From positions 683,531-747,530 of the forward strand of contig NZ_LKAQ01000004.1 in the NCBI RefSeq assembly GCF_001874525.1: a stretch of DNA of 64,000 bases, written 5' to 3'. Both the position numbers and the translations under genes were made by a program. The notes under the pieces were generated by a model that saw only the letters and a program-made list of their open reading frames with translations, made no database searches and was not told the origin of the DNA. The DNA is from Pseudodesulfovibrio hydrargyri. GTDB taxonomy: Bacteria; Desulfobacterota; Desulfovibrionia; Desulfovibrionales; Desulfovibrionaceae. How positions within the stretch are numbered: the stretch's first letter is position 1; each line of letters opens with the position of its first letter. Positions 8,337-17,201 of this stretch are shown here, piece by piece.

Positions 8337-8699
8337 ATGATTCGAACAGTTTTCGCGCTCGTCGTCATCCTGGCGCTGCCCCTGCCGCTCCTGGCGGCGG
8401 GAACGGGGCAATGCATCACTAAATTCGAGACCGACCCGGTGGCCTATTTCGTCAAATCCGGCAACGGGTTCACCCTGGGGGGAGACCTGGCCGTCAGCGA
8501 ACTGCCGCCCGTACCCGTGCCCGTGGTCAAAGCGGAGCCCGGCGGCTACCTGATGATCGAGCACAACGGGCAGCCATTATGGTTCGACCCCATGGACGTG
8601 GCGACCGACGCGCAGAAGACGGCGGACAAATGCCGGAAGACCGTGGGCAACCCTCCGGGGCTGAAACCGTTCGGTTCCCCGGGCATCGGCGAGAACTGA
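8337..8699 (+). CDS. Small exported protein of unknown function
   Basis: A 120-aa protein with a clear signal peptide (MIRTVFALVVILALPLPLLA, cleavage expected after AAG or LLA). The short mature part has two cysteines (CITKF near the N-terminus and DKCRK near the C-terminus) that could form a disulfide. I do not recognise the family. ATG 8337 is preceded by GGAGGGAACA, and the start of any longer version would lie in non-coding sequence. It is followed 17 nt later by the M48 lipoprotein gene, so the two are probably co-transcribed and both act in the periplasm. The 188 bp between it and the CHASE2 gene shows no gene. Confidence 0.7.
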   Translation: MIRTVFALVVILALPLPLLAAGTGQCITKFETDPVAYFVKSGNGFTLGGDLAVSELPPVPVPVVKAEPGGYLMIEHNGQPLWFDPMDVATDAQKTADKCRKTVGNPPGLKPFGSPGIGEN

Positions 8700-8716
8700 C
8701 AACTCCGAGGTGAATC

Positions 8717-10243
8717 ATGCTGCGCACTCTACCGCTCATCATCCTCGTCCTGATCCTCTCCTTCGGCTGCAAGACGCCGGAACTCACCAACCCCAAGTCC
8801 TGGGTGGGCATGGACGAGCCCGACACCCCCTTCATCGACCAGTTCCGAAACCCCGCCCCCGAACCGTGTGAAGCCGACCCGGAAACCGGCCCGGCCACCG
8901 TGGCCGCCAAGGCTCCGGACGTGGAGGAGGGTGCTCCCGCGCCGACCATCGCCATTCCCGAAAAGGCCCTTGCGGGCCAGCGGCTGACCATCGGCGTGGC
9001 CCGCAACGAGGCTATCGAGGCCTATCTCAATTCCGTATTGGAGAAACTCCAGCGGGCCTGGCCCGGTGAACCGGTGCCGAGCTACGTCTTCCTCCGACCG
9101 AGTCCCGAGTTCGGCTCTTTTGCGGCGGACCACGCCGTCTTCGTGGATTACGGCCTGCTCCGCACCCTGGAGAGCGAAGACGAAGTGGCCGCCCTGCTGG
9201 CGCACGAATATTCCCACGTCCTGCTCGGGCACCAGTCTCTGCAAAGCTGGAGCTCCCTGCTCGGCGTCGCGGTGGACCTCTACCAGACCACGGCCTCGGT
9301 GAAATACCGGACCAGCGGGGACCAGGACAACCTTCTCAAGGACGCCGCCCTGAGCATCGCCGCGGACAAGTTGGGCCAAAACGCCCTCATCCCGGTCTTC
9401 AGCAGGGATAACGAGGAGGATGCCGATTCGCTGGGAACCGACCTTCTGATCCTGTCCGGGTACTCGCCCATGGGCATGGTCAACCTACTGCAACGGGTGG
9501 CCGACTGGGAGGACCGGCAGGAACAACTCAAGGAAGAAATCAGAAAGGCCGAGGAAGAAGCCCGAAAGGCGGCCAAGGACGGCAAGGACGAGCTCTCCAT
9601 GGACAAGCTGTTCGCGGACCTGGGCAAGGCTACGAACAAGATAGGCAGGAAGCATTACGCCGCCAAGGACCGGGAATCGGCCGTCAAGCAGTACGTGCGC
9701 ACCCACTACGCGGGCAGGCCGCGCAACGCGCTCCTGACGGAGCCGTACCAGGCGGTGTTCGGCTCCGGGAAAGTCGCCCAATACTTCAACGGACTGGACG
9801 ACATGGACAACGCCAAGCTGGCAGCCATCTCGGGCAAGCCCAAGGACGCCCTGGCCCTCATACGGGGCAAGCGGTGCCGCACGCTGATCCAGGATGTCCC
9901 CTATGTTCGCTATCTCGATCGCGACATCGCGGCGCGGAACAAAAAACTCAAACTGAAGACCCTGGAGGCCGACTGCCAGCGCGACGATACGCTGCTCCTG
10001 GAATACCGGCTTCTGATGATCCAATATGAGGCGAAAGCGCCGAAAGAGGCCCTGGCCGTGGCCGACACGGCCTATGCAAGCCTGGACAAACCGGAATTGC
10101 TCCTGCCGGACCTCATCCGGCTGAACAAGAAACTCGGCAACGAATCCCAGTCGCTCGGCTACCTGGTGACCTGCAAGGGCTCGGGCGACTCGGGCCTGAT
10201 CTCCAGCTGCCAGGAAAACCTGAACACCGAAAAGGAGCAATAG
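8717..10243 (+). CDS. M48-family metallopeptidase lipoprotein
   Basis: Periplasmic, membrane-anchored zinc peptidase, 508 aa. A lipoprotein signal peptide ends in LSFGC (cysteine 18). The zinc site HEYSH is at residues 163-167 in LLAHEYSHVLLGH. The third ligand is likely the first glutamate of NEEDADSLGTDLL near residue 236, the usual M48 arrangement. A charged Lys/Glu-rich helical segment follows (about 275-300). The C-terminal half is alpha-helical and could be a TPR-like platform, as in BepA/YfgC-type M48 proteins that survey outer-membrane assembly. ATG 8717 is preceded by GAGGTG. A role in envelope quality control is inferred from family and location. Confidence 0.85.
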   Translation: MLRTLPLIILVLILSFGCKTPELTNPKSWVGMDEPDTPFIDQFRNPAPEPCEADPETGPATVAAKAPDVEEGAPAPTIAIPEKALAGQRLTIGVARNEAIEAYLNSVLEKLQRAWPGEPVPSYVFLRPSPEFGSFAADHAVFVDYGLLRTLESEDEVAALLAHEYSHVLLGHQSLQSWSSLLGVAVDLYQTTASVKYRTSGDQDNLLKDAALSIAADKLGQNALIPVFSRDNEEDADSLGTDLLILSGYSPMGMVNLLQRVADWEDRQEQLKEEIRKAEEEARKAAKDGKDELSMDKLFADLGKATNKIGRKHYAAKDRESAVKQYVRTHYAGRPRNALLTEPYQAVFGSGKVAQYFNGLDDMDNAKLAAISGKPKDALALIRGKRCRTLIQDVPYVRYLDRDIAARNKKLKLKTLEADCQRDDTLLLEYRLLMIQYEAKAPKEALAVADTAYASLDKPELLLPDLIRLNKKLGNESQSLGYLVTCKGSGDSGLISSCQENLNTEKEQ

Positions 10244-10267
10244 CCCCGTCCCCATGACCCAATGCAA

Positions 10268-10298
10268 AAGGCCCTCCCGGTTCGGGAGGGCCTTTTTT
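10268..10298 (+). terminator. Intrinsic terminator after the M48 gene
   Basis: AAGGCCCTCCCG-GTT-CGGGAGGGCC followed by TTTTTT. The opposite strand also has AAAA before the stem, so it may serve the leftward gene ending at 10393 too. Confidence 0.9.
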
Positions 10299-10392
10299 CG
10301 CCGTTCCACCATTGAGAGAGCGGCATGCCTGTACGCTGTTCGAGTAGCGCGGAACGGTTTGCATGCGGCGGCTTGGCGCGGGCTCCGCGAGA

Positions 10393-10959
10393 TTACGACT
10401 TGCTCTTGAAGCCGGATGCGCCCAGTCCGGCCCCGGCGGTCTTGACCGAGGTGACGAAGGCGTTCTGCCGGAGCATCCGATTGCCGGGCTGATCGGCCAT
10501 GTCGAGCCGGTCCGGGTCCTCGGGCATCATGCCGCCCCGGCCGTTGTTGGCCGGGTCGTCCTGGTCGCCGAAGGCCTGCTTCTCGGTCTTCTTGGCCTCG
10601 GACTGGTCCTTGGCCTTTTCCACCAGGTTTTCGCCCATGGGCATCTTGGATATCTTGCTGATCTGCTTCTGGATATCCCGGATCTCGGCCTCCTGGCCCG
10701 AGGTCAGCCCGTTCTCGCCCTGAGCGGCAATAGCCTCGGCCCGGCTTTTGAGCATCTCGATCTTGGACTTGTCCTCCTCGGACATCCCGCCCGGTATGCC
10801 CGCCGAACCGGGCCGCGCCTCCTGGCGCAGCCTCTCCTCTTCGGCGGCGATGGAGACAAAGGAATCCTTGGAAATCCCTTCATCCCGCGCCTCGCGGGCC
10901 TTGGTGACCTGGTCCAGAAATCCGACCGGGGATGATGTCAAATCACCTGAGATATTCAT
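10393..10959 (-). CDS. Small hydrophilic protein of unknown function
   Basis: A 188-aa, soluble, highly charged protein with no signal peptide or membrane segment. It opens MNISGDLTSSPVGFLDQV. The middle (about 30-115) is Glu/Lys-rich with probable coiled coil (EEERLRQEA; EAEIRDIQKQISKISKM), and the tail is Gly/Asp-rich and probably disordered. No family recognised. The N-terminal style resembles small flagellum- or secretion-associated proteins, but nothing nearby supports that. ATG 10959 is preceded by GGGAG at a good distance. The upstream extension to 11091 lies in AT-poor intergenic sequence and was rejected. It is a monocistronic gene. Confidence 0.6.
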   Translation of the reverse strand: MNISGDLTSSPVGFLDQVTKAREARDEGISKDSFVSIAAEEERLRQEARPGSAGIPGGMSEEDKSKIEMLKSRAEAIAAQGENGLTSGQEAEIRDIQKQISKISKMPMGENLVEKAKDQSEAKKTEKQAFGDQDDPANNGRGGMMPEDPDRLDMADQPGNRMLRQNAFVTSVKTAGAGLGASGFKSKS

Positions 10960-11185
10960 ATTCGCTCCCTGGGTAAATTTTTCTCCATCCCGTTCATTTG
11001 CAAGAACCGCTCCGGAAATTTTCACCCATCCCCCCGCCACGCCACGCAAAACTCCACTTTTTCCCCTCATTAACCCCCGTATGAGACTCAATCACCCTCC
11101 CTTCAATCCACTTCACAACCCCAGACCGCCCTAAACACCCCTCATTTTCCCCATCTTTACATTTTTTAAAACACCCGCCTCCCAC

Positions 11186-11444
11186 TGCGCCTTTTGGGCG
11201 GAACGCCCAAAACAGCCCACCAGAAGCACCTTTGGGTACGCCAGACGCCAAACAGCCACTCCCCCCTCCCCCTGGAGCGCCTTTTGGGGGCAAAGCCCCC
11301 AAACCGCGGCTCTCCCCGCACCGAGGCTGGGGAGAGTGGGTCAGATGTGGATTTTCCGGGGGCCGCTTTGCCCGCAGCGTACCCCAGTACGTGAGGATCA
11401 AAGCGGTCCCCGGAAAATTCGCAGATGGCCCGCTATCGCCAGCC
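11186..11444 (+). repeat. Family A hairpin element, copy A2 (core 11325-11444)
   Basis: Core arms 11351-11370 and 11399-11418 pair at 19 of 20 positions. Their sequence differs from A1, but the inner CCGCAGCGTAC...GTACGTGAGG is the same. The left flank carries two extra hairpins: TTTTGGGCG-gaa-CGCCCAAAA near 11190-11211 and TTTGGGGGC-aaa-GCCCCCAAA near 11281-11303. The right end faces the 3' end of qmoD, 23 nt past its terminator. The stretch 10960-11185 holds only the upstream region of the small gene to the left; no gene is visible. Confidence 0.85.
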
Positions 11445-11466
11445 GCCGTCCCCGGACCGACGGCGC

Positions 11467-11506
11467 AAAAAAAGGCCCCGCGCAGAGCGCGGGACCTTGT
11501 TTTTTG
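11467..11506 (-). terminator. Terminator of the apr-qmo block (possibly bidirectional)
   Basis: The stem AGGCCCCGCGC / GCGCGGGACCT, with two imperfect pairs, is flanked by A7 on the left and T6 on the right, so it has a T-tract on either strand. It lies 18 nt beyond the qmoD stop. Confidence 0.85.
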
Positions 11507-11523
11507 CGTCGGATGGTCCGGGG

Positions 11524-12180
11524 CTACCAATCGCCGCCGAACGCATCGGAACCGAGACCGAAATCGGCCTCGGGCTCGCCGCCGACGGCCGGGCCATCCG
11601 CGGAAGCGTCGGCTGCGGGAGCGGCGGCAGCGCCGTCACCGGCCACACCGGCCACGACCACGCCCTGGCTCTTGACCTTTTCCACTTCGGCCATGAGGTC
11701 GTTGAGCTTCTTGGTCATTTCGTCGAGCTTGGTGGAGGCCACGGTGACCTTCTGCTCGCCGGCGGCGTTGGCCGCGTCCACGGTCTTGATCTTGGCTTCC
11801 ATGGGACCGATCTTGTCGGCCAGTTCCTTTTTCTCGGCCTCGAGCTTCTCGACCTGGGCCTTGAGGGCCGCGTTGTCGGCCTTGAGCGCGGCCAGGATGT
11901 CCAGGACACCCTTGGCGCGGGCGGCCTCGGACTCGGGCAGGGCCTCGATCTTGACCTGGTTGCCGAGCTTGGAGATGTCGCCCTCGGCGTAGGCGGTCAG
12001 GCCGGGTTCCTGTTCGTAGATCCAGGCCTTGGACAGGGCCTGCGCCACGGGGGCGACGTCCGCGTCCAGAGTTTCAGCCTGGGTGATGTAAGCCAGCATA
12101 TCGAGCTGAGCCTGGTCGGCGGCCTCGCCGCGCAGCACAGACACAAACGCGTTCATGGGGAATACCTTAGCTTCAGCCAT
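11524..12180 (-). CDS. qmoD: QmoD-like protein encoded downstream of qmoABC
   Basis: A 218-aa soluble protein in the position occupied by the conserved fourth gene of the qmo operon in Desulfovibrio (DVU0851 in D. vulgaris), which is co-transcribed with qmoABC. The N-terminal half is a compact helical region with Trp and Tyr. Residues about 95-165 form a long Lys/Glu/Ala coiled coil (ADNAALKAQVEKLEAEKKEL). The C-terminus is an Ala/Gly/Asp-rich disordered tail. ATG 12180 has a strong AAGGAGG, 51 bp after qmoC. The assignment rests mainly on position, and the molecular function is unknown. It is followed by a strong terminator. Confidence 0.75.
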   Translation of the reverse strand: MAEAKVFPMNAFVSVLRGEAADQAQLDMLAYITQAETLDADVAPVAQALSKAWIYEQEPGLTAYAEGDISKLGNQVKIEALPESEAARAKGVLDILAALKADNAALKAQVEKLEAEKKELADKIGPMEAKIKTVDAANAAGEQKVTVASTKLDEMTKKLNDLMAEVEKVKSQGVVVAGVAGDGAAAAPAADASADGPAVGGEPEADFGLGSDAFGGDW

Positions 12181-12231
12181 TTGATGCCTCCTTAACTAAG
12201 TAAGCTTCTTTTGTATGTTCACCCAGGCCGA

Positions 12232-13503
12232 CTATTTGTCGGCACCCATGGGGATGCGGCCAATCTTCTTGGCGTAGGACAGGGCCACGGTGCGGTAGAC
12301 CAGGTGGCCCAGCTTGGACCAGGGCAGGTACGCCAGCAGCATGAACACGCCGATAAGATGCACGTAGTAGATCGGGTAGGCCAACAGGGCCACGCCCAGC
12401 AGACGGAACACGAAGGCGCAGAGCCCGGTCAGGAAGATGGTCCAGATCAGGGTCAGCAGGTACCAGTCGTACCAGCTGGAGGACTGCTTGGACTGGTCCA
12501 GGTTCACCCGGCGCTTGGTCAGGGCCATGAGGCCGTAGATGCCCAGGCCGGCGCCGACGTAGGCCAGCAGCTTGACCGGGGACCACCAGGGCATGGGAGT
12601 GTGACCGATGGCGGACAGGATGCCGCCCAGGCCTTCCACGCCGATCTGCCGGAAGAACCAGCCGCCCCAGTGGCCCGCGGCGACGATGCCGGTGACGACC
12701 ATGAGGGCGATGAAGGCGAACATGAGCCAGCGGTGTCCCGAGGCGCGCTTGACGTCGAGCTCGTCGGATTCCTCGTCGGTGCAGTCCTGGAACTGGGTAT
12801 GCTGAAGGATCTCGTACTGGACGGTATCGATCAGGCAGCACAGGAAGCTCGGCTCGCTCTTGCGGCCCACGATGAAGGTCTTGGGCTGGGCGTCGAAGGC
12901 CTTGAGCATGTTGCGCACGCCCGCATAGAAGCCCCAGAGCATGAACAGGAAGACCAGCAGGAAGATGGGGTCGATGAAGTAGTCGCCGACGAACAGGCCG
13001 CCGAAGACCACCGCGCCGTCCTGAACCGCTTTCCAGGCATGGGCGGCGTGATCCCACTCGAAGGTGGGCAGGAAGGAGCCGAGGCGCGAGGCCTGGAAGA
13101 TCCAGATCAGCGCGTAGATGATCGCCGGGATGACGGCCAGGGGCAGCAGCCCGCTGGAACTGGACATCCACTTGCCGATGATCGGCAGCGGGGCCAGGTT
13201 GCGGTAGGCCATGTTGCGCAGGGCGGACAGGAGGTCGCCCGGCTTGGCGCCGCGCGGGCACAGGTCGGAACAGGTGCCGCAGTTGTGGCAGAGCCAGATA
13301 TCCATGTCGTTGACCAGGCGGTCCTTGAGGCCCCACTGGGCCCAGACCATCTCCTTGCGGGGATACGGGCTGTCGGCCGGGGACAGGGGACAGACCACCG
13401 AACAGGTGGCGCACTGGTAGCACTTCTTCAGGGAGTCGCCGCCCACGGCCTGCAACTCTTTAACGAACTTAAGGTCCGGTTGTACCTTGACGGTATTGGA
13501 CAT
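12232..13503 (-). CDS. qmoC: Quinone-interacting membrane-bound oxidoreductase subunit QmoC
   Basis: Membrane subunit of the Qmo complex, thought to link the menaquinone pool to APS reductase during sulfate respiration. The 423-aa protein fuses an HdrC-like domain to an HdrE/cytochrome b-like domain. Two [4Fe-4S] motifs are clear: C28-C31-C34-C38 (CYQCATCSVVCP) and C72-C75-C78-C82 (CHNCGTCSDLCP). About six membrane segments with histidines for heme b follow from residue 125. The start at 13503 was chosen for AGGAGG and the opening MSNTVKVQ; the longer frame is out-of-frame qmoB sequence. It starts 10 bp after qmoB. Confidence 0.95.
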   Translation of the reverse strand: MSNTVKVQPDLKFVKELQAVGGDSLKKCYQCATCSVVCPLSPADSPYPRKEMVWAQWGLKDRLVNDMDIWLCHNCGTCSDLCPRGAKPGDLLSALRNMAYRNLAPLPIIGKWMSSSSGLLPLAVIPAIIYALIWIFQASRLGSFLPTFEWDHAAHAWKAVQDGAVVFGGLFVGDYFIDPIFLLVFLFMLWGFYAGVRNMLKAFDAQPKTFIVGRKSEPSFLCCLIDTVQYEILQHTQFQDCTDEESDELDVKRASGHRWLMFAFIALMVVTGIVAAGHWGGWFFRQIGVEGLGGILSAIGHTPMPWWSPVKLLAYVGAGLGIYGLMALTKRRVNLDQSKQSSSWYDWYLLTLIWTIFLTGLCAFVFRLLGVALLAYPIYYVHLIGVFMLLAYLPWSKLGHLVYRTVALSYAKKIGRIPMGADK

Positions 13504-13513
13504 GCCGTACCTC

Positions 13514-15796
13514 CTAGTAACCCTTGAACGGGTTGGGGCCGAAGTTGGTGGTGATGTTCTCGACGAACTCATCGATCATTCCAGGTACCTTGTCGTACAT
13601 GTCGATGGAGACCTCGTACTGCTCGACGCGTTCAGGCTCGACACCGAGGCGTCCCAGGGACTCTGCGATGTTCTCCTTGCGGCGGTTGCACAGTTCGGAA
13701 CCCTTGACGAAGTGGCACTGGTAGTCGTCGCCGTACTTGCAGCCGAGCATCATCACGCCGTCCACGCCCTTGCTCATGGCGTCGGCGACCCAGATGGCGT
13801 TGACCGAACCGAGGCAGCGCACCGGCAGGAAGCGGACATACGGGGACCAGGACTTGCCGCGCATGGCGGCCATGTCCAGGGCCGGGTAGGCGTCGTTCTC
13901 GCAGCACAGGACGATGATGCGGGGTCCGCCCTCGTCCAGGGTGTCGGGAACCTTCACTTCCTTGATGGCCTGGCCGATCTGGCTGATGCCGTAGTTGGCG
14001 AAACTGATGACCCGCTCCGGGCAGGCGCCCATGCAGGTACCGCAGCGGCGGCAGCGGGTCGGATTGGGCATCGGAGTGCCCTTCTCGTCGTCGTCCAGGG
14101 CGCCGAACGGGCATTCCTCGGTGCAGCGCTTGCACTGGGTGCAGCGGGTGAAGTTGAACTCCGGGAAGCTCAGGTCGCCGGACCGGGGATGCACGGACAC
14201 GCCGCGGTTGGCGGACTCGATGCACTGGATGGCCTTGAGGGCGGCACCGGCCGCGTCCTCGGCCGCGAGGCCCAGCCCCATGGGCTGGCGCACGCAACCG
14301 GCGGCGTAGACGCCGGTACGGCGGGTCTCGTACGGGAAGCAGATGTAGTTGGAATCCGCGAACCCGTCGAACAGCTCGAGGTCCGGGAAGGCCGGGCCCT
14401 GGCGGTAGACGAAGTTCATGGTCGGATCGGCCGCGGTGGTCGGGACGATGGCGGTGGGAACCACGACCATGTCGGCGACCAGCTCGACGTCCGCGCCGAG
14501 CAGGGTGTTCTTGGCCTTGATGACCACGGAGGAACCGGCCTCGGAGACTTCCGTGACCGTGCCCTTGGTCAGCATGACGCCCGGATCGTCCTGGGCGGCC
14601 TGATAGTATTTCTCGTTGATGCCCGGGACCATCATGTGGTCATAGACCACGTAGGCCACGGCGTCGGGGGCGAGTTCGCGCACGTAGTTGGCCTGCTTCA
14701 GAGCGACCAGGGAGGTCAGTTCCGAGGAGTAGGCCAGGTGCTTGGCGGATTCCTTGTCCGTGTACTGGAAGGTCTCGCACTCGTCCGCGCATTCGGACTC
14801 GTCGTTCTCCTTGCAGGGCATGTCCTCGGGGGCCTCGCAGGCTTCGCCGCAGGCATCGTAGGAGATGTTCTTGGTCAGCAGCGAGGTGTCGACGATGAAG
14901 GCCACGGAGGACGGGGTCTTGCCGGCGGCGGTCTTGATCTCGCCGTTGAGGGCCATGTGCTCGAACTCGGCGGCGGTGACCACGTTCTTGATGGTGCCGT
15001 AGCCGAGCGGGGCCAGGAACTTGCCCTTGCCCGGCACCCAGCCGGTAGCCATGACGACCGCGCCGATCTCGTATTCCTTGCCCGCGATGGTGGCCTTGTA
15101 CTGGGCCGGGGCTCCGGCCAGGGAATCCAGGGTGGCGCCGGTGATGACCGTGATCTTGTCGCTGGCCTCGACCTTGGCGATGACGTCCTTGATCCTGACC
15201 TCCTGCTCGCGCTCGGAATAGGGCGCGCCCAGCGGGAAGGACTTGTACATGGTCGCGGCCTTGCCGCCCAGGGTCTCCTTCTTTTCGACCAGGATCACCT
15301 GGTAGCCCAGGCTGGCGGCGTTGAGCGCCGCGTTCAGGCCGGTGAAGCCGCCGCCAACGACCAGCACGGTCTTGAAGGCATTGGGCAGTTCCGGCGCGGG
15401 AATCCGGCTGTTGGTCAGCTTGGTGATTCCCATGTTGCAGTAATCCTTGGCGATGACTTCCATCTGGCCGGGGAATTTGGGGTCTTCCTGGTAGGACCAG
15501 ACGCACTGCTCGCGCAGCGAGACGCGTTCCACCTGGACCTTGTCGCCGAACTTGAACACGTCCCACTTGGCGCGGGGCGAACAGGCGCAGCAAACCACGC
15601 CGTCCAGTCCGTTCTCGGCGATGTCGGCCTCGATCATGGCCTTGCCTTCCGGGCTGCACAGCACCGGGTTGGACTTGGCCACGGCCACGACGGAGGAGTG
15701 TTTGCCGTCGGCGCAGAACTGGGCCAGGGCGTCGACATCCAGGTTGGCCCCGATGTCACAGCCTCCACAGATATATACTCCAAGCTTTTCAGCCAT
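13514..15796 (-). CDS. qmoB: Qmo complex flavoprotein subunit QmoB
   Basis: Cytoplasmic iron-sulfur flavoprotein, 760 aa, of the HdrA family with a C-terminal MvhD-like domain. A Rossmann FAD site (TVLVVGGGFTGLNAAL) lies near residue 145. Two ferredoxin-type clusters are near residues 548-595 (CTQCKRCTEECP and CRRCGTCMGACP). The MvhD-like domain follows (VLCCENDAY; VRCLGSVN; GCKYGDDYQCH). With QmoA and QmoC it carries electrons between menaquinol and AprAB, possibly by confurcation. The start at 15796 has GGGAGG, and only 3 bp separate it from qmoA. Confidence 0.96.
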   Translation of the reverse strand: MAEKLGVYICGGCDIGANLDVDALAQFCADGKHSSVVAVAKSNPVLCSPEGKAMIEADIAENGLDGVVCCACSPRAKWDVFKFGDKVQVERVSLREQCVWSYQEDPKFPGQMEVIAKDYCNMGITKLTNSRIPAPELPNAFKTVLVVGGGFTGLNAALNAASLGYQVILVEKKETLGGKAATMYKSFPLGAPYSEREQEVRIKDVIAKVEASDKITVITGATLDSLAGAPAQYKATIAGKEYEIGAVVMATGWVPGKGKFLAPLGYGTIKNVVTAAEFEHMALNGEIKTAAGKTPSSVAFIVDTSLLTKNISYDACGEACEAPEDMPCKENDESECADECETFQYTDKESAKHLAYSSELTSLVALKQANYVRELAPDAVAYVVYDHMMVPGINEKYYQAAQDDPGVMLTKGTVTEVSEAGSSVVIKAKNTLLGADVELVADMVVVPTAIVPTTAADPTMNFVYRQGPAFPDLELFDGFADSNYICFPYETRRTGVYAAGCVRQPMGLGLAAEDAAGAALKAIQCIESANRGVSVHPRSGDLSFPEFNFTRCTQCKRCTEECPFGALDDDEKGTPMPNPTRCRRCGTCMGACPERVISFANYGISQIGQAIKEVKVPDTLDEGGPRIIVLCCENDAYPALDMAAMRGKSWSPYVRFLPVRCLGSVNAIWVADAMSKGVDGVMMLGCKYGDDYQCHFVKGSELCNRRKENIAESLGRLGVEPERVEQYEVSIDMYDKVPGMIDEFVENITTNFGPNPFKGY

Positions 15797-15799
15797 TGG

Positions 15800-17035
15800 T
15801 TACCTCCCTACCACGGTTTGAATCGCCTTCATCGCGGCGGCGGTGCCGGACTGGGCGGTCTTCATGACATCAAGAGGCTGCTTGGCGCAACCGGCGGCGA
15901 TGATGCCCTCGCCGTCTATGACGAAACCGTCGGCATCGATGGCGCCCGCCGGGACCTGGAGGCCGGCGCAGCTGGGCTGCATGCCGGTGGCCAGCACGAC
16001 CATGTCGTACTTCTCCTCGGTCTTGATGCCGGTCAGGGCGTTTTCCACGGTGACGATCGGGTTGCCGTCGCCGTCCTCGACGATGGCGGCCACCTTGCCC
16101 TTGACCAGGCTGAGCTTGTCGTCGGCCTCGGTGATGGACTTGAACTTGTCATATCGTCCCGGGGTACGCAGGTCGATGTAGTAGATCGTCGCGGCCGCGT
16201 CGGAACGTTCCCGGACATAGCGAACATGCTTGAGCGAAGCCATGCAGCAGATGTACGAGCAGTAGTTCAGGTGATTCTGATCGCGGGAACCGGCGCACTG
16301 GACAAAGGCGATCTTCTGGGGCTCGGCGCCGTCGGAAGGCCTCTTTATCTTGCCGCCCGTCGGGCCGTTGGGCGCGCACAGGCGCTCGAACTGCATGTTG
16401 GTGACCACGTTCTTCAGCTTGCCCCCGCCGAGATTGGTCAGGTTGGACACGTCGTAGGGTTTCCAGCCGGTGGCAACGACGATGGCCCCGACGGCCAGAT
16501 CAATGGTCTTGGCCGCGTCGTCGGTGTCCACGGCGTCGTACGGGCAGGCGTTCTTGATGGCCGCCAGCTCGGTCTCGGACGCGTTCTCGGCGTCCACGAC
16601 GTAGCGCATGGGAAACATGAAGGGATGGGTCTTGTACGCCAGACCGCGGGAGCCGGTGCCGAAGTCGAACTCGGAAGTCACCTTGGTGGAAGTGGCCTTC
16701 TCGCACTCGCCGCAGGCGGTACACTTTTCGTTCACGAAGCGCGGACGCTGCGTGATCTTCACGTCGTAGTCGCCGGCCGAGCCGGAAACCGACGTGACGT
16801 CGGCCATGGTGATGACCTTGACGTTGGGGTTGTTCTTGATGCGCTGGAACTGGATCTCCAGACCGCAGGAGGGGGGACACAGCTTGGGGAAATACTGATT
16901 CAGCTGCGCAACCCGTCCACCGAGGTAGGGATTGGTTTCAACGATGTACACCTCGTAGCCGACTTCGGCGGCTTCGAGGGCGGCGGTGATTCCTGCGAAT
17001 CCTCCGCCTACGACGAGAATACTGTTATTCGACAT
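15800..17035 (-). CDS. qmoA: Qmo complex flavoprotein subunit QmoA
   Basis: Cytoplasmic HdrA-like flavoprotein, 411 aa. The N-terminal FAD site is ILVVGGGFAGITAALEA. HdrA-type landmarks follow: GGRVAQLNQYFPKLCPPSCG, and VQCAGSRDQNHLNYCS with CCMASLKH. The iron-sulfur region is reduced compared with HdrA: CTACGEC is present near 103-109, but the usual fourth cysteine is absent (EKAT), and the next CP is about 60 residues on in NACPYDAV. The start at 17035 has GGGAGGAG. It opens the qmoABCD run and lies 166 bp after aprA, beyond a terminator-like hairpin, so qmo may be expressed at a lower level than aprBA. Confidence 0.95.
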   Translation of the reverse strand: MSNNSILVVGGGFAGITAALEAAEVGYEVYIVETNPYLGGRVAQLNQYFPKLCPPSCGLEIQFQRIKNNPNVKVITMADVTSVSGSAGDYDVKITQRPRFVNEKCTACGECEKATSTKVTSEFDFGTGSRGLAYKTHPFMFPMRYVVDAENASETELAAIKNACPYDAVDTDDAAKTIDLAVGAIVVATGWKPYDVSNLTNLGGGKLKNVVTNMQFERLCAPNGPTGGKIKRPSDGAEPQKIAFVQCAGSRDQNHLNYCSYICCMASLKHVRYVRERSDAAATIYYIDLRTPGRYDKFKSITEADDKLSLVKGKVAAIVEDGDGNPIVTVENALTGIKTEEKYDMVVLATGMQPSCAGLQVPAGAIDADGFVIDGEGIIAAGCAKQPLDVMKTAQSGTAAAMKAIQTVVGR

Positions 17036-17139
17036 TCTCTTAACTCCTCCCGAATAAAGTTGAGGCTCAAGCCAATAAATGGCCTAAACCCGGACCGGGA
17101 GCGGTTTTCCCGGCCCGGATTCAGACCATTTTAGCCCCG

Positions 17140-17178
17140 GTATTTAAAGAGAGCGCGGGTCCGGGGACCCGCGCTCTC
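17140..17178 (-). terminator. Hairpin between aprA and qmoA
   Basis: A perfect 14-bp stem (GAGAGCGCGGGTCC and its complement) with almost no loop, followed leftward by TTTAAATA, 24 nt after the aprA stop. The short T-run suggests partial termination, which would set the apr:qmo transcript ratio. Confidence 0.65.
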
Positions 17179-17201
17179 GGGGTGATCATTACCTAAGCAG
17201 C

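Noticed and set aside
10994..11530. Leftward open frame of 178 codons across repeat A2
   Set aside because: It runs through the hairpins and the qmo terminator, has no start signal, and its composition follows the repeat.
13487..17134. Very long open frame on the + strand opposite qmoABC (over 1,200 codons)
   Set aside because: It is a mirror of the codon bias of the real leftward genes in GC-rich DNA. The product has low-complexity Gly/His/Asp/Val-rich sequence and no domain, while the other strand gives clear QmoA, QmoB and QmoC.
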